The position numbers were made by a program, and so were the translations under genes. The notes beneath the pieces were generated by a model, which saw only the letters and a program-made list of their open reading frames with translations, had not been told where the DNA came from and made no database searches. From Streptomyces sp. NBC_00154 (GTDB taxonomy: Bacteria > Actinomycetota > Actinomycetes > Streptomycetales > Streptomycetaceae), in contig NZ_JAPEMI010000001.1 of the NCBI RefSeq assembly GCF_026342835.1, positions 5,152,501-5,216,500 of the forward strand: a DNA stretch of 64,000 nucleotides, in the 5' to 3' direction. Positions 42,880-52,006 of the stretch are shown here, in pieces. How positions within the stretch are numbered: position 1 is the first letter of the stretch; each line of letters begins with the position of its first letter.

Positions 42880-43998
42880 GTGAACGGCACACCATGGCGG
42901 AACAGCGCCGCCCGCAGGGCCCGGGTCCGCGGGTCGCTGCTGGGCGGTGCGATCGGGGACGCACTGGGCAACCCGGTGGAGTTCCTCTCGCTCGCCGGCA
43001 TCCGCAGGGCTTACGGAGAAGACGGCGTCCGGGGACTCGTCGCGGACGCGGACGGGGCCGTCGGCCGGATCACCGACGACACGCAGATGACGCTGTTCAC
43101 CGCCGAAGGGCTGATCAGGGCGCACTCCCGGGCGATGTCGAAGGGCATCGGCGGCGCCGAGACCGCCCTCGTGCGCAACGCCTATCTGCGCTGGCTCGAC
43201 ACCCAGAACCACCCCGCACCACCGGCCCGCGGCGGGGACGACCCCGTGCGGACCGGGTGGCTGCGGCAGCAGCGTTTCCTGTACGCGCGCCGTGCCCCCG
43301 GCAACGCCTGCCTGACCGGGCTCGCCGCCGAGCACATCCCCGACCCGGCGGGTCCGCTCGGCCGCCCCGGGCCGGTCAACACCGGGTCCAAGGGATGCGG
43401 CACGGTGATGCGGTCCGCGCCCTTCGGCCTGATCGGTGAGGGAGCGGAGACCGGCTTCGGGCTGGCGTACCGGTGCGCGCAGATCACTCACGGGCATCTG
43501 ACCGGTGCGTACGCGGCCGGTGCGTTTGCCGCGATCATCGCCCATCTGATGGAGGGCGACTCGATGGCGGGTGCCGTGCTCCGGGCCATGGAGCTGCTGG
43601 CCCGCCACCCGGGACACGAGGAGACGACGGTGGCGCTGCGCGCGGCCGTCGACCTGGCCGCGCAGGGCGCGCCGACCGCCGAGAAGGTGGAGTCACTGGG
43701 CGCGGGCTGGGTGGCCGAGGAGGCCCTCGCCATTGCCGTGTACTGCGCCCTGGTACTGCCGGACGCCGACCAGGTCGCTCGGGCGCTGCTGCTCTCGGTC
43801 AACCACTCGGGCGACAGCGACTCCACCGGTTCGGTCTGCGGAAATCTGCTCGGCGCCCGCCACACGGACGTGCAACTCCCGCCGTCCTGGCTGGTGCTGA
43901 CGGAGGGGCGGGGAGTGATCGCCGAGTTGGCCGACGATCTGTGTCTGGAGTTCGAGCAGGCGGTGGGGTGGCCGCGGGAGCGCTATCCGGTGTGCTGA
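42880..43998 (+). CDS. ADP-ribosylglycohydrolase-family protein
   Basis: The 372-residue all-helical enzyme has the family's metal-binding motifs: GALGDALG-type GGAIGDALGNPVEF at the N-terminus, RITDDTQMTLF, and the C-terminal HSGDSDSTGSVCGNLLG. These coordinate two Mg ions and remove ADP-ribose from arginine or other acceptors, or from small molecules. The GTG at 42880 was selected because GGGGGA lies 6 nt before it. It could counter protein ADP-ribosylation such as the DraT/DraG type; no transferase gene is nearby. Confidence 0.9.
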   Translation: MNGTPWRNSAARRARVRGSLLGGAIGDALGNPVEFLSLAGIRRAYGEDGVRGLVADADGAVGRITDDTQMTLFTAEGLIRAHSRAMSKGIGGAETALVRNAYLRWLDTQNHPAPPARGGDDPVRTGWLRQQRFLYARRAPGNACLTGLAAEHIPDPAGPLGRPGPVNTGSKGCGTVMRSAPFGLIGEGAETGFGLAYRCAQITHGHLTGAYAAGAFAAIIAHLMEGDSMAGAVLRAMELLARHPGHEETTVALRAAVDLAAQGAPTAEKVESLGAGWVAEEALAIAVYCALVLPDADQVARALLLSVNHSGDSDSTGSVCGNLLGARHTDVQLPPSWLVLTEGRGVIAELADDLCLEFEQAVGWPRERYPVC

Positions 43999-44058
43999 CG
44001 GGACTTCCCCCCCGCCCCCACCCGGACCGGGAACGGTGCCCAACGGCCGTTCGTTCGG

Positions 44059-44760
44059 ATGTACATGAGCGGATCACTGGTGCGTGAGGGATATTCGGGG
44101 ACGGGGCCCGGCTCGATCACACCGGACGGCTGCGCGGTCGAGCTGTACGCGCGGCTGTCCGTCGGGGCCGAACCGGACGTGATCGAGGCGGCGGTACCCG
44201 CCGGTGCGAGCATTCTGGAGCTCGGCTGCGGGGCGGGCCGGGTGACCCATCCGCTGGTCGCACGCGGCTTCGAGGTCACGGCCGTGGACGAGTCGGCGCA
44301 GATGCTGGAACACATTCAGGGCGCGCGCACGGTGCGGAGCCCCATCGAGTCGCTCGAGCTCGGCGACGAGACGTTCGACGTGGTCATGCTGGCGTCGTTC
44401 CTGGTGCACACGAGCGAGCACCGGGTGCGCGACGCCATGCTGCGGACCTGCCGGAGATACGTCAGGGACGGCGGCGTCGTACTCCTTCAGCGCGAGGGCG
44501 CCGACTACCACACCGATCTGCCGCGGGAGCGGGTCGATCCGGCTGGATACACCGTGCGGATCGTCTCGGCGGTCCCCGTCGGCGACGGGGTGAACTCGGT
44601 GCACGCGGAGTACATCTTCGACGATGCGCGATGGACCCAGACCTTCCTGTCGCGGGAGCTGACGAAGGAACAGTTCGAGGGACACCTGGAGGCGGCGGGA
44701 CTCTCCGTCGACCGCTATCTGACGGAGGACGGGGTGTGGGTAAGTGCCGTGCCCAGGTAG
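44059..44760 (+). CDS. Class I SAM-dependent methyltransferase
   Basis: This 233-residue protein has motif I ILELGCGAGRVTHPLVARG, the acidic end of the second strand in VTAVDESAQML, and the motif II region FDVVMLASFLVHTSE. The C-terminal part (WTQTFLSRELTKEQFEGHLEAAGL) resembles small-molecule methyltransferases. The substrate is unknown. It lies 60 nt after the ADP-ribosylglycohydrolase gene in the same direction. Confidence 0.85.
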   Translation: MYMSGSLVREGYSGTGPGSITPDGCAVELYARLSVGAEPDVIEAAVPAGASILELGCGAGRVTHPLVARGFEVTAVDESAQMLEHIQGARTVRSPIESLELGDETFDVVMLASFLVHTSEHRVRDAMLRTCRRYVRDGGVVLLQREGADYHTDLPRERVDPAGYTVRIVSAVPVGDGVNSVHAEYIFDDARWTQTFLSRELTKEQFEGHLEAAGLSVDRYLTEDGVWVSAVPR

Positions 44761-44877
44761 TCGCCGGGGCGACGGGAACCGAGAGGATCGGCCGTCCGGG
44801 ATGCGATGAGTTCCGGACCGCTGCGGGGTCTTTCCTTGCGTACGCAGCACCGCGCGACGCTTCCCGAGGAGACCCAG

Positions 44878-45315
44878 ATGTCCGAGACCACGACGAACAC
44901 CAGCACCACCACCGGGACGACCGCGACCGCGGCACGCAGCCGGGGTGCGGTCGCGCTCACCGTCGCACGGGTCGTGCTCGCCCTGTTCTTCGCCTTCAGC
45001 GCGTTCGCCAAGCTGATCGCCCATGAGTCCGCGATCGAGTCCTTCGACCGGATGGGCTGGAGCCATGGTGCGATGTACCTCATCGGAGCCCTGGAGATGG
45101 CGGGCGCCGTCGCCCTGCTGGTGCCCCTGCTGTCCGGGGTGGCGGCGATCGCCTTCGTCGGGCTGCTGGCCGGAGCGTCCGTCGTCCAGCTCACGCTGCT
45201 CGACCCGGTGAACGCGATCATGCCGGCGCTGCTCATCGTGCTGGTCGTCCTGATCGCCCGGGACCGGCAGGAGAGCACGGCACGGCTGATCGCGCTCGTG
45301 CGTCGGCGCGCTTAG
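44878..45315 (+). CDS. DoxX-family membrane protein
   Basis: The 145-residue protein has a Thr-rich cytoplasmic N-terminus and four membrane helices (VALTVARVVLALFFAFSAFAKL; MYLIGALEMAGAVALLV; VAAIAFVGLLAGASVVQL; IMPALLIVLVVLIARD). The first helix carries the DoxX-type F-S-A-F-A-K-L pattern. DoxX-like proteins are linked to redox or thiol homeostasis in some bacteria. The ATG at 44878 follows GAGGAGACC. It is convergent with the lipoprotein gene; a GC-rich hairpin lies between. Confidence 0.85.
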   Translation: MSETTTNTSTTTGTTATAARSRGAVALTVARVVLALFFAFSAFAKLIAHESAIESFDRMGWSHGAMYLIGALEMAGAVALLVPLLSGVAAIAFVGLLAGASVVQLTLLDPVNAIMPALLIVLVVLIARDRQESTARLIALVRRRA

Positions 45316-45325
45316 GGACATCGGC

Positions 45326-45346
45326 GGGGCGTGGGCCCCGCGCCCC
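45326..45346. terminator. Bidirectional terminator between doxX-like and lipoprotein genes
   Basis: GGGGCG (45326-45331) pairs with CGCCCC (45341-45346), and the 9-nt loop contains a further GGGCCC palindrome. It fills the space between two convergent stop codons. Confidence 0.6.
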
Positions 45347-45694
45347 TCAGTGGACCGTGCTGAAGCTGCGCCAGGGGAGAGCGCTCGGCGGATTGACGTC
45401 GGCGAGCGTCGTGGCGACATACGTCGTCCCCGGACCCGTGCAGTTGGGCGTGCGGTACAGGATGATGTCGATCAGGGTCCCGTTCAGCACTTCTTTGGCG
45501 CCCGCCGGAGCGAGCCGGTGGCAGCCCTTCACGGAGGGGCTGTTCAGCATGATCACGGCGTCCCGCTCGGTGACGTAGGTGACCGGCCCGACCGCGGTGC
45601 GGCCGAGGCCGGAGCAGCCCGCGACGGTGAGGGTCAGGAGCGCGGTCCCGGCGGCGATGCCGAAACGGCGGCGTCGGTGATCGATCACGGGCAT
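45347..45694 (-). CDS. Small hypothetical lipoprotein
   Basis: The 115-residue precursor has an Arg-rich start (MPVIDHRRRRFG), a hydrophobic stretch (AAGTALLTLTVAGC) and a lipobox L-T-V-A-G-C, so it is likely an extracytoplasmic lipoprotein. The mature part has two further cysteines (KGCHRLAPAG, TPNCTGPG) that may form a disulfide. No family is recognised. The ATG at 45694 with GAGGA upstream is preferred over a much longer frame that begins with a Cys-rich segment. Confidence 0.65.
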   Translation of the reverse strand: MPVIDHRRRRFGIAAGTALLTLTVAGCSGLGRTAVGPVTYVTERDAVIMLNSPSVKGCHRLAPAGAKEVLNGTLIDIILYRTPNCTGPGTTYVATTLADVNPPSALPWRSFSTVH

Positions 45695-45887
45695 GGGCGG
45701 GTCCTCGTCTGTGTCGTCCGGCTCATCTGTACCGCTAGTCACGCTGCCCGCTCGCGGCCGCCCCGGCATCCGGTGCGCGGCCTGCCGGGTGACCGTGGAT
45801 CGGACCCATGTTCGCCTGGTGTTCATATGGGGCATAACGTGGTAATAGCGGCAAGAGTCGCATGTGTCCGGCTGGCAGGGGGCCGTC

Positions 45888-46823
45888 ATGGTCCAAGAAC
45901 TGATGGTCGCCGTAGTGGCGGTGGCGTCCGTGGGGGCGGTCTATGTGGTCGCGGCTGCGAAGGTCGTCAAGCAGTACGAACGGGGCGTCGTGCTGAGGCT
46001 GGGCAGGCTGCGCAACGATGTGCGCGGACCCGGATTCACCATGGTGCTTCCCGGTATCGAGCGGCTGCACAAGGTCAACATGCAGATCGTGACGATGCCG
46101 GTGCCCGCACAGGACGGCATCACGCGGGACAACGTGACGGTGCGGGTGGACGCGGTCATCTACTTCAAGGTGGTCGACGCGGCCAGCGCGGTCGTGGAGG
46201 TCGAGGACTACCGGTTCGCGGTGTCGCAGATGGCGCAGACATCCTTGCGCTCGATCATCGGCAAGAGCGACCTGGACGATCTGCTGTCCAACCGGGAGAA
46301 GCTGAACCAGGGGCTGGAGCTCATGATCGACAGTCCGGCCGTGGGGTGGGGCGTCCAGATCGACCGGGTGGAGATCAAGGACGTATCGCTGCCGGAGACG
46401 ATGAAACGCTCCATGGCGCGGCAGGCCGAGGCCGACCGGGAGCGGCGCGCGCGTGTCATCAACGCGGACGCGGAGCTCCAGGCATCGAAGAAGCTGGCCG
46501 AGGCGGCGAAGGAGATGTCCTCCCAACCGGCCGCGCTCCAGCTACGACTGCTGCAGACCGTGGTCGCGGTCGCCGCGGAGAAGAACTCCACGCTGGTGCT
46601 GCCGTTCCCGGTGGAGCTGCTCCGCTTCCTGGAGCGGGCCCAGCAGCCCGTATCGACGCAGCAGCAAGCGCAGCTCCAGCCACAGCCTCAGCAACAACAG
46701 CCCGAGCAACAACCGTCGCAGCAGCCACAGCAGCCGCCGCCTGTGACGCCTGCGCCCGCCGCCGCACCCACCCCCTCCGGGCCCGCGCGGGTCACTCGCT
46801 CCAAGCCGCTGGCCAGGCACTGA
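45888..46823 (+). CDS. SPFH/Band 7 (slipin-type) membrane protein with Gln/Pro-rich tail
   Basis: The 311-residue protein has a single N-terminal membrane helix (MVAVVAVASVGAVYVVAAA). A stomatin-like Band 7 domain follows (VVKQYERGVVLRLGRLRNDVRGPG; DNVTVRVDAVIYFKVVD; WGVQIDRVEIKDVSLPE), then a coiled-coil (MARQAEADRERRARVINADAELQASKKLAEAA). The last 70 residues are an unusual Gln/Pro-rich low-complexity tail. Slipins form membrane microdomain scaffolds and regulate partner proteases, usually NfeD or HtpX, which are not encoded nearby. The ATG at 45888 has GGGGG 6 nt upstream; a GTG at 45864 is possible. Confidence 0.88.
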   Translation: MVQELMVAVVAVASVGAVYVVAAAKVVKQYERGVVLRLGRLRNDVRGPGFTMVLPGIERLHKVNMQIVTMPVPAQDGITRDNVTVRVDAVIYFKVVDAASAVVEVEDYRFAVSQMAQTSLRSIIGKSDLDDLLSNREKLNQGLELMIDSPAVGWGVQIDRVEIKDVSLPETMKRSMARQAEADRERRARVINADAELQASKKLAEAAKEMSSQPAALQLRLLQTVVAVAAEKNSTLVLPFPVELLRFLERAQQPVSTQQQAQLQPQPQQQQPEQQPSQQPQQPPPVTPAPAAAPTPSGPARVTRSKPLARH

Positions 46824-46850
46824 CCTACGCGAATACCGGTGTGAGACCGG

Positions 46851-46873
46851 TTGTCACACCCCCCGCCTAGACT
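46851..46873 (+). promoter_or_regulatory. Promoter of the SNF2 helicase gene, weakly DNA-damage-like
   Basis: TTGTCA (46851-46856) and TAGACT (46868-46873) are 11 nt apart, the same spacing as in the polA, ogt and uvrB promoters. The internal GTGG is replaced by CACC, so membership of that class is doubtful. The start would lie about 50 nt before the ATG. Confidence 0.35.
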
Positions 46874-46931
46874 CGCAGAGACGGAGAGATCGAGAGGATC
46901 GGGCGATCAAGGGCGGGACGGGAGGGGAGCG

Positions 46932-49901
46932 ATGACCTCGGCACCACACGTACAGCAACAGACGCAGGACGCGGCAACTGTCGGCCTCCTGCGTTGTGCT
47001 GCCGTCTTCCTGCCCGCCCCACTGCCGAGAGAGGGACGCGTCGCCTTCTGGGACCCGGACGGCGGACCGCTACCGGCGATCGGCGGCGCCCACGAACAGA
47101 CTGCGGCCGAGACCGCCGAGATCACGGTGGTACGACGCCACGGAGAGCAGGACGACGTCCGCCGCCGGACGGTACCCGCCGTGCTGCTGCCCGTCGCCGA
47201 TGCCGTGCCCCTGCTGGCCCGCGCCCGGCATCAGCAGTCCGCCCACCCGGCCGCGCGCTGCTGGGGCGCGGCCGCGCTCCATGCGCTCAACCTGGTGGCG
47301 CGCGGCAGGCTGGTCCCCGGCCTGACGGCCCACGACCACGACGCCTGGCGGGCCGGACCGCGCGACGCCGAGGACATCGCCCATCTGCGGGCGGTCGCCG
47401 CCGCCATGCCGCCCGAGGCCTACGCCGTCCCGCTTCCTGACCGCACACCGCTCCGGCTCCCCGACCCCGAGTCGCTGCTCGGCGCCTTCCTCGACGCGGT
47501 CGCCGACACCCTGCCCCGGACGCCCGCTGCGGCGTACGCGACGGGTGCCCCCTTCGCGGCCCGCGAGGCCCAGCATCTGCCCCGGGCCCGAGACTGGGCC
47601 GTCGAGGTCGCGGCCGGTCTGGACGCGGGGGTACGGGTGTCGCTCCGCCTCGACCTGTCGGCGTACGAGCTCTTCGACACGGCCGACACCTACGGCAACC
47701 CCGACGCCGAGGACGCGGCCGACGGAACCGCTGCCGGTGCCGACGGGCCCGAGGCCTCCGGTAGCTCCGCGGAGGTCCACCCGGGCGCCGCCCGGCACGC
47801 CGCCGCGGCGATCACGCAGGTGCACAGCCTGGCCGACCCGACGTACGTCATCGACGCCGCCGCACTGTGGAACGGCGGCGGAGGCGAGCCGTTCGGTCCC
47901 CGGGCCAGGATCGACGCCGTGCTCGCGCTGCGCCGTGCCGCCCGCGTCTGGGCGCCGTTGGAACGGCTGCTGGACCAGCCGGTCCCCGATGTGCTCGCCC
48001 TGACCGAGGACGAGCTGTACGAGCTGCTGAGCGACGCCGGGGCGCGGCTGGCGCAGGCCGGGGTGAGCGCCCACTGGCCGCGTGAGCTCGTGCGTTCGCT
48101 GACCGCCGCCGCCGTGGTCCGGCCCGCACCCGGCTCGGCCACCGACGGCACCTCGTTCTTCGACGCCGAGCAGCTCTTCGCCTTCAACTGGCAGTTGTCC
48201 CTCGGCGACGAACAGCTCACCGAGCGGGAGATGGACATCCTGGCGGAGGCCCACCGGCCGGTGGTGCGCCTGCGGGACCAGTGGGTCGTCGTCGACCCCG
48301 CGCTCGTACGCAAGGCGCGCAAGCGGGAGCTCGGGCTGCTCGATCCGGTGGACGCCCTCGCCGTCGCGCTGACCGGCAGCGCGGAGGTGGACGGCGAGCA
48401 GGTCGAGGCGGTGCCGGCCGGTGCCCTCGCCGAACTCCGTACCCGCATCCTCGCCGACGACACGGCCGTCGCACCGCCGCCCGGGCTCGACGCCACGCTC
48501 CGCGACTACCAACTGCGCGGCCTGGCCTGGCTGGACCGCATGACATCGCTGGGCCTCGGCGGCTGCCTCGCCGACGACATGGGACTCGGCAAGACCATCA
48601 CCGTCATCGCCCTCCATCTGCACCGCGCGCACCCCGCACCCACCCTGGTGATCTGCCCCGCCTCCCTCCTCGGCAACTGGCACCGCGAGATCAACCGCTT
48701 CGCCCCCGGTGTCCCCGTGCGCCGCTTCCACGGCACCGGCCGCACGCTCGACGACCCCGACGGCGGCTTCGTCCTCACCACGTACGGCACGATGCGCTCC
48801 AGCGCGACCCAACTCGCCGCCCACAGCTGGGGACTTGTCGTGGCCGACGAGGCGCAGCATGTGAAGAACCCGCACTCCTCCACGGCGAAGGCGCTGCGCA
48901 CCATCCCGGCACCGGCCAGGATCGCCCTCACCGGCACCCCCGTGGAGAACAACCTCTCCGAGCTCTGGGCCCTGCTCGACTGGACCACCCCCGGACTGCT
49001 CGGCCCGCTCAAGGCGTTCCGTGCCCGGCACGCCCGGATCGTCGAGAACACCGGCACCGCGGCAGGACTCGGTAACGACGACGCGGTCGAGCGCCTTTCC
49101 CGGCTGGTCAGGCCGTTCCTGCTGCGCCGCAAGAAGTCCGACCCGGGCATCGCCCCGGAGCTGCCGCCCAAGACGGAGACCGACCACCCCGTCTTCCTCA
49201 CCCGCGAACAGGCCACGCTCTACGAGGCGGCGGTGCGCGAGACCATGGCGTTCATCGAAGCCTCGGAGGGCATCGCCCGCCGCGGCCTGATCATGAAGCT
49301 GCTGGCCTCGCTCAAGCAGATCTGCAACCACCCGGCGCAGTATCTGAAGGAGGAACCGACCCGCCTCATCGGCCGCTCCGGCAAGCTCGCCCTGCTCGAC
49401 GAGCTGCTCGACACGATCCTCGCCGAGGACGGTTCCGTGCTGATCTTCACCCAGTACGTGACGATGGCCCGGATCCTCTCCGCGCACCTCGCCTCGCGCG
49501 CCGTCCCCTCCCAGCTCCTGCACGGCGGAACACCGGTGGCCGAGCGGGAACGGATGGTGGACCGCTTCCAGTCCGGCGAAGTACCCGTCTTCCTGCTCTC
49601 CCTCAAGGCGGCCGGCACCGGGCTGAACCTCACCCGCGCCGCCCATGTCATCCACTACGACCGCTGGTGGAACCCGGCCGTCGAGGAACAGGCCACGGAC
49701 CGTGCGTACCGCATCGGGCAGACACAGCCCGTCCAGGTTCACCGGCTGATCGCGGAAGGCACCGTCGAGGACCGGATCGGCGAGATGCTGGCGGCCAAGC
49801 AGGCCCTGGCCGACGCGGTCCTCGGCACCGGAGAGACCGCGCTGACCGAGCTCAGCGACCGCGACCTCGCCGATCTCGTCGCGCTCCGGAGGCCGTCATG
49901 A
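46932..49901 (+). CDS. SNF2-family DEAD/DEAH-box helicase
   Basis: The 989-residue ATPase has a long N-terminal region of about 500 residues typical of bacterial SNF2 proteins. The SNF2 core contains LRDYQLRGLAWLDRM, Walker A DDMGLGKT, the DEAQ box (VVADEAQHVKNP) and LTGTPVENNLSELWALLDW. The helicase C domain contains LIFTQYVTMARIL, LSLKAAGTGLNLTRAAHVIHYDRWWNPAVE and QATDRAYRIGQTQPVQVH. It likely translocates on double-stranded DNA to remodel protein-DNA complexes in transcription or repair. The ATG has GGAGGGGAG before it. It is co-translated with a SWIM-finger protein through an ATGA overlap. Confidence 0.92.
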   Translation: MTSAPHVQQQTQDAATVGLLRCAAVFLPAPLPREGRVAFWDPDGGPLPAIGGAHEQTAAETAEITVVRRHGEQDDVRRRTVPAVLLPVADAVPLLARARHQQSAHPAARCWGAAALHALNLVARGRLVPGLTAHDHDAWRAGPRDAEDIAHLRAVAAAMPPEAYAVPLPDRTPLRLPDPESLLGAFLDAVADTLPRTPAAAYATGAPFAAREAQHLPRARDWAVEVAAGLDAGVRVSLRLDLSAYELFDTADTYGNPDAEDAADGTAAGADGPEASGSSAEVHPGAARHAAAAITQVHSLADPTYVIDAAALWNGGGGEPFGPRARIDAVLALRRAARVWAPLERLLDQPVPDVLALTEDELYELLSDAGARLAQAGVSAHWPRELVRSLTAAAVVRPAPGSATDGTSFFDAEQLFAFNWQLSLGDEQLTEREMDILAEAHRPVVRLRDQWVVVDPALVRKARKRELGLLDPVDALAVALTGSAEVDGEQVEAVPAGALAELRTRILADDTAVAPPPGLDATLRDYQLRGLAWLDRMTSLGLGGCLADDMGLGKTITVIALHLHRAHPAPTLVICPASLLGNWHREINRFAPGVPVRRFHGTGRTLDDPDGGFVLTTYGTMRSSATQLAAHSWGLVVADEAQHVKNPHSSTAKALRTIPAPARIALTGTPVENNLSELWALLDWTTPGLLGPLKAFRARHARIVENTGTAAGLGNDDAVERLSRLVRPFLLRRKKSDPGIAPELPPKTETDHPVFLTREQATLYEAAVRETMAFIEASEGIARRGLIMKLLASLKQICNHPAQYLKEEPTRLIGRSGKLALLDELLDTILAEDGSVLIFTQYVTMARILSAHLASRAVPSQLLHGGTPVAERERMVDRFQSGEVPVFLLSLKAAGTGLNLTRAAHVIHYDRWWNPAVEEQATDRAYRIGQTQPVQVHRLIAEGTVEDRIGEMLAAKQALADAVLGTGETALTELSDRDLADLVALRRPS

Positions 49902-51196
49902 GCCCCCGCTCCCAGCCCTCGTCCCCGTCGCAGGTCAGGGCCCGCCCCGGCCCCGACGACCTGCGGCGCACCTTCGAGGCGGTTCCGCCCCGCACGTCCC
50001 ACGGCGACGAACCGTTCGCGGACACCTGGTGGGGGCGGTCCTGGGTGGCGGCGCTGGAGTCCCTGTCGATGGACGAGGGCCGGCTCGCCCGCGGCCGTAC
50101 CTACGCCGACAGCGGTCATGTCGCCGCGATCACCGTCACCCCCGGCCGCGTCGTCGCCTACGTCCAGGGCAGCCGCCCCCGTCCGTACCGCGCCGAGCTG
50201 CGGCTGCGCCCCCTCACAGACACCGGCTGGGACACCTTCCTCGACGCCGTCGCCGCCCGGCCCGACCATCTCGCCGCGCTGCTCGCCAAGGAGATGCCGC
50301 ACACCCTCGTCGACACGGCGGCCGAGGCGGGCACCGGACTGCTGCCCGCCGCGAACGACCTCGACCCGAGCTGCTCCTGCCCCGACCACGGCTGGCCCTG
50401 CAAGCACGTCGCCGCCCTCTGCTACCAGATGGCCCGCCTGCTGGACACCGACCCGTTCGTCCTCCTGCTGCTGCGCGGCCGCGGCGAGCGCGAACTCGTC
50501 GAGGAGCTGGGCCGGCGCAGCGCGGCGCACGGTGCCCGGGAACGCCCCACGGCCCCCACCACCCCCTCCGTGCCGGCGCGCGAGGCCCTGGTCGGCCGCT
50601 TCCTCCCGCCGCTGCCCGCCCCGCTCCCGGTACCGTCGCAGCCCGGCCAGCCACCCTCGTACCCGCCGCTGCCCGGCGCCCGCGACCCGCTCTCCCTCGA
50701 CCACCTCGCCACGGACGCGGCCGCCCGCGCGCACGCCCTCCTCACCACCGGCCAGGACCCCCTCTGCGGGCTCACGCCCTGGCAGGACGCCGTCCGGCTG
50801 GCCGCGGCCCGACCCACCGCCGGACTCACCGCCACCACCCGCGCCCTCTACCGGGAACTGGCTTTCGCCACCGGCCGTACCACCACCGACCTGGCACGCG
50901 CCGTCGCAGCTTGGCGCCAGGGCGGCGCCGAGGGCCTGGAGGTCCTGGAAATACCCTGGGACCCCCCGGCCGGCCCCTTCGACCGGGCCCGCCCCGCCCT
51001 CGCGGCCGCCGACTTCCCCCGCTTCCACCCCTGGCGCAACCACCTCACGCACCCCGCCGGAACAATTCAGCTCCGCTTCGGCCACGACGGCCGCTGGTAC
51101 GGCTATGAATCGGACCCGGGCAAGGACGACTGGTGGCCCCGTGCCATGCCGGACGTGGACCCGGTGGGCACTCTCACGGCGCTGCTCGGCCGCTGA
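49898..51196 (+). CDS. SWIM zinc-finger protein
   Basis: The 432-residue protein carries one SWIM motif, C-x-C...C-x-H (CSCPDHGWPCKHVAALCY), about residues 152-169. A Pro-rich segment lies in the middle and the C-terminal region ends in a W/Y-rich part. SWIM proteins are frequently encoded next to SNF2 ATPases in bacteria and presumably help bind DNA or partner proteins. The start codon overlaps the helicase stop (ATGA), so the two are made together. Confidence 0.88.
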   Translation: MSPRSQPSSPSQVRARPGPDDLRRTFEAVPPRTSHGDEPFADTWWGRSWVAALESLSMDEGRLARGRTYADSGHVAAITVTPGRVVAYVQGSRPRPYRAELRLRPLTDTGWDTFLDAVAARPDHLAALLAKEMPHTLVDTAAEAGTGLLPAANDLDPSCSCPDHGWPCKHVAALCYQMARLLDTDPFVLLLLRGRGERELVEELGRRSAAHGARERPTAPTTPSVPAREALVGRFLPPLPAPLPVPSQPGQPPSYPPLPGARDPLSLDHLATDAAARAHALLTTGQDPLCGLTPWQDAVRLAAARPTAGLTATTRALYRELAFATGRTTTDLARAVAAWRQGGAEGLEVLEIPWDPPAGPFDRARPALAAADFPRFHPWRNHLTHPAGTIQLRFGHDGRWYGYESDPGKDDWWPRAMPDVDPVGTLTALLGR

Positions 51197-51268
51197 CCAC
51201 CGGCGCCCCCTGGCCCCGGCAGCCGGCGTTCAGGTGGGCGGCGGCCCGTGGGGCCGGCTCGGGTCCCG

Positions 51269-51811
51269 TCAGAAGTCGGCGGTCGTGCGCTCTTCCAGCC
51301 GGGCCACCGAGTCCTGGGCGTAGGCGTTCTCGTACGCGTTGCGGATCCGCTCGATCTGCTGGTCGCGAAGGCGTGCCTCGGTCGCCGGGTAGAGCAGGAT
51401 CAGTTCGTAACTGCGCTCCCGCTCGATCACCCCGTGGGAGTCCCGCCACTGACCGCGGCCGTCCTGGATGGTCAGGCCCCTGGGGAAGCGCGGGGTGATC
51501 TCCTCGTCGACGAAGGCCAGGAACTGCTGATCGGTCACATCGGGTCCGCCGTCGGGGCGTTCCGTACCGAAGAAGAGCCTGGTCTCGATGTAGGCCTTGC
51601 CGCGGGCGGCGACACCCGATGGAGCGGACCGCGAGGCGGCGGGCGATCCGTTGCCCAGTGTGGCGTAGGCGACGGGTGTGCCCACGGCCAGCACGGCGAG
51701 GGCGGTGGCCGCCGCGGTCAGCGCGGTGTGTTGCTTCAAGCCGCGTCGGCTGTCACCGGCGTCAGTGCTGTCGTTGCTGTGGCGGCCGGTCGAGTGGGGG
51801 AGGAGCGGCAC
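51269..51811 (-). CDS. Exported DUF3574-domain protein
   Basis: The 180-residue protein has a polar N-terminus and one hydrophobic segment (ALTAAATALAVLAVGTPVAYA) that is a signal peptide or membrane anchor. The DUF3574 domain follows: YIETRLFFGTERPDGG...VTDQQFLAFVDEEITPRFPRG, ending with a helix of charged residues. The gene uses a GTG start with only a weak Shine-Dalgarno sequence. It is convergent with the SWIM gene. Function unknown. Confidence 0.78.
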   Translation of the reverse strand: MPLLPHSTGRHSNDSTDAGDSRRGLKQHTALTAAATALAVLAVGTPVAYATLGNGSPAASRSAPSGVAARGKAYIETRLFFGTERPDGGPDVTDQQFLAFVDEEITPRFPRGLTIQDGRGQWRDSHGVIERERSYELILLYPATEARLRDQQIERIRNAYENAYAQDSVARLEERTTADF

Positions 51812-52006
51812 CGGAGGGGCCTTTCGGAGGGGGTGGGCGCGAACTGCGCGCGGCTCACTGTGGCAAGCGGCCCCCGCCCGGAGAGCGGCAGGACATGGGC
51901 ATCGGGTGGAAACCACCCGTACCGGTGAAGGCAGCTGCGCGGGAGGCGGAGTACGGCCGCAAAAACCCTTCGTACGGGGCGGATTGCCGGTGCTAACTTC
52001 CTCGAT

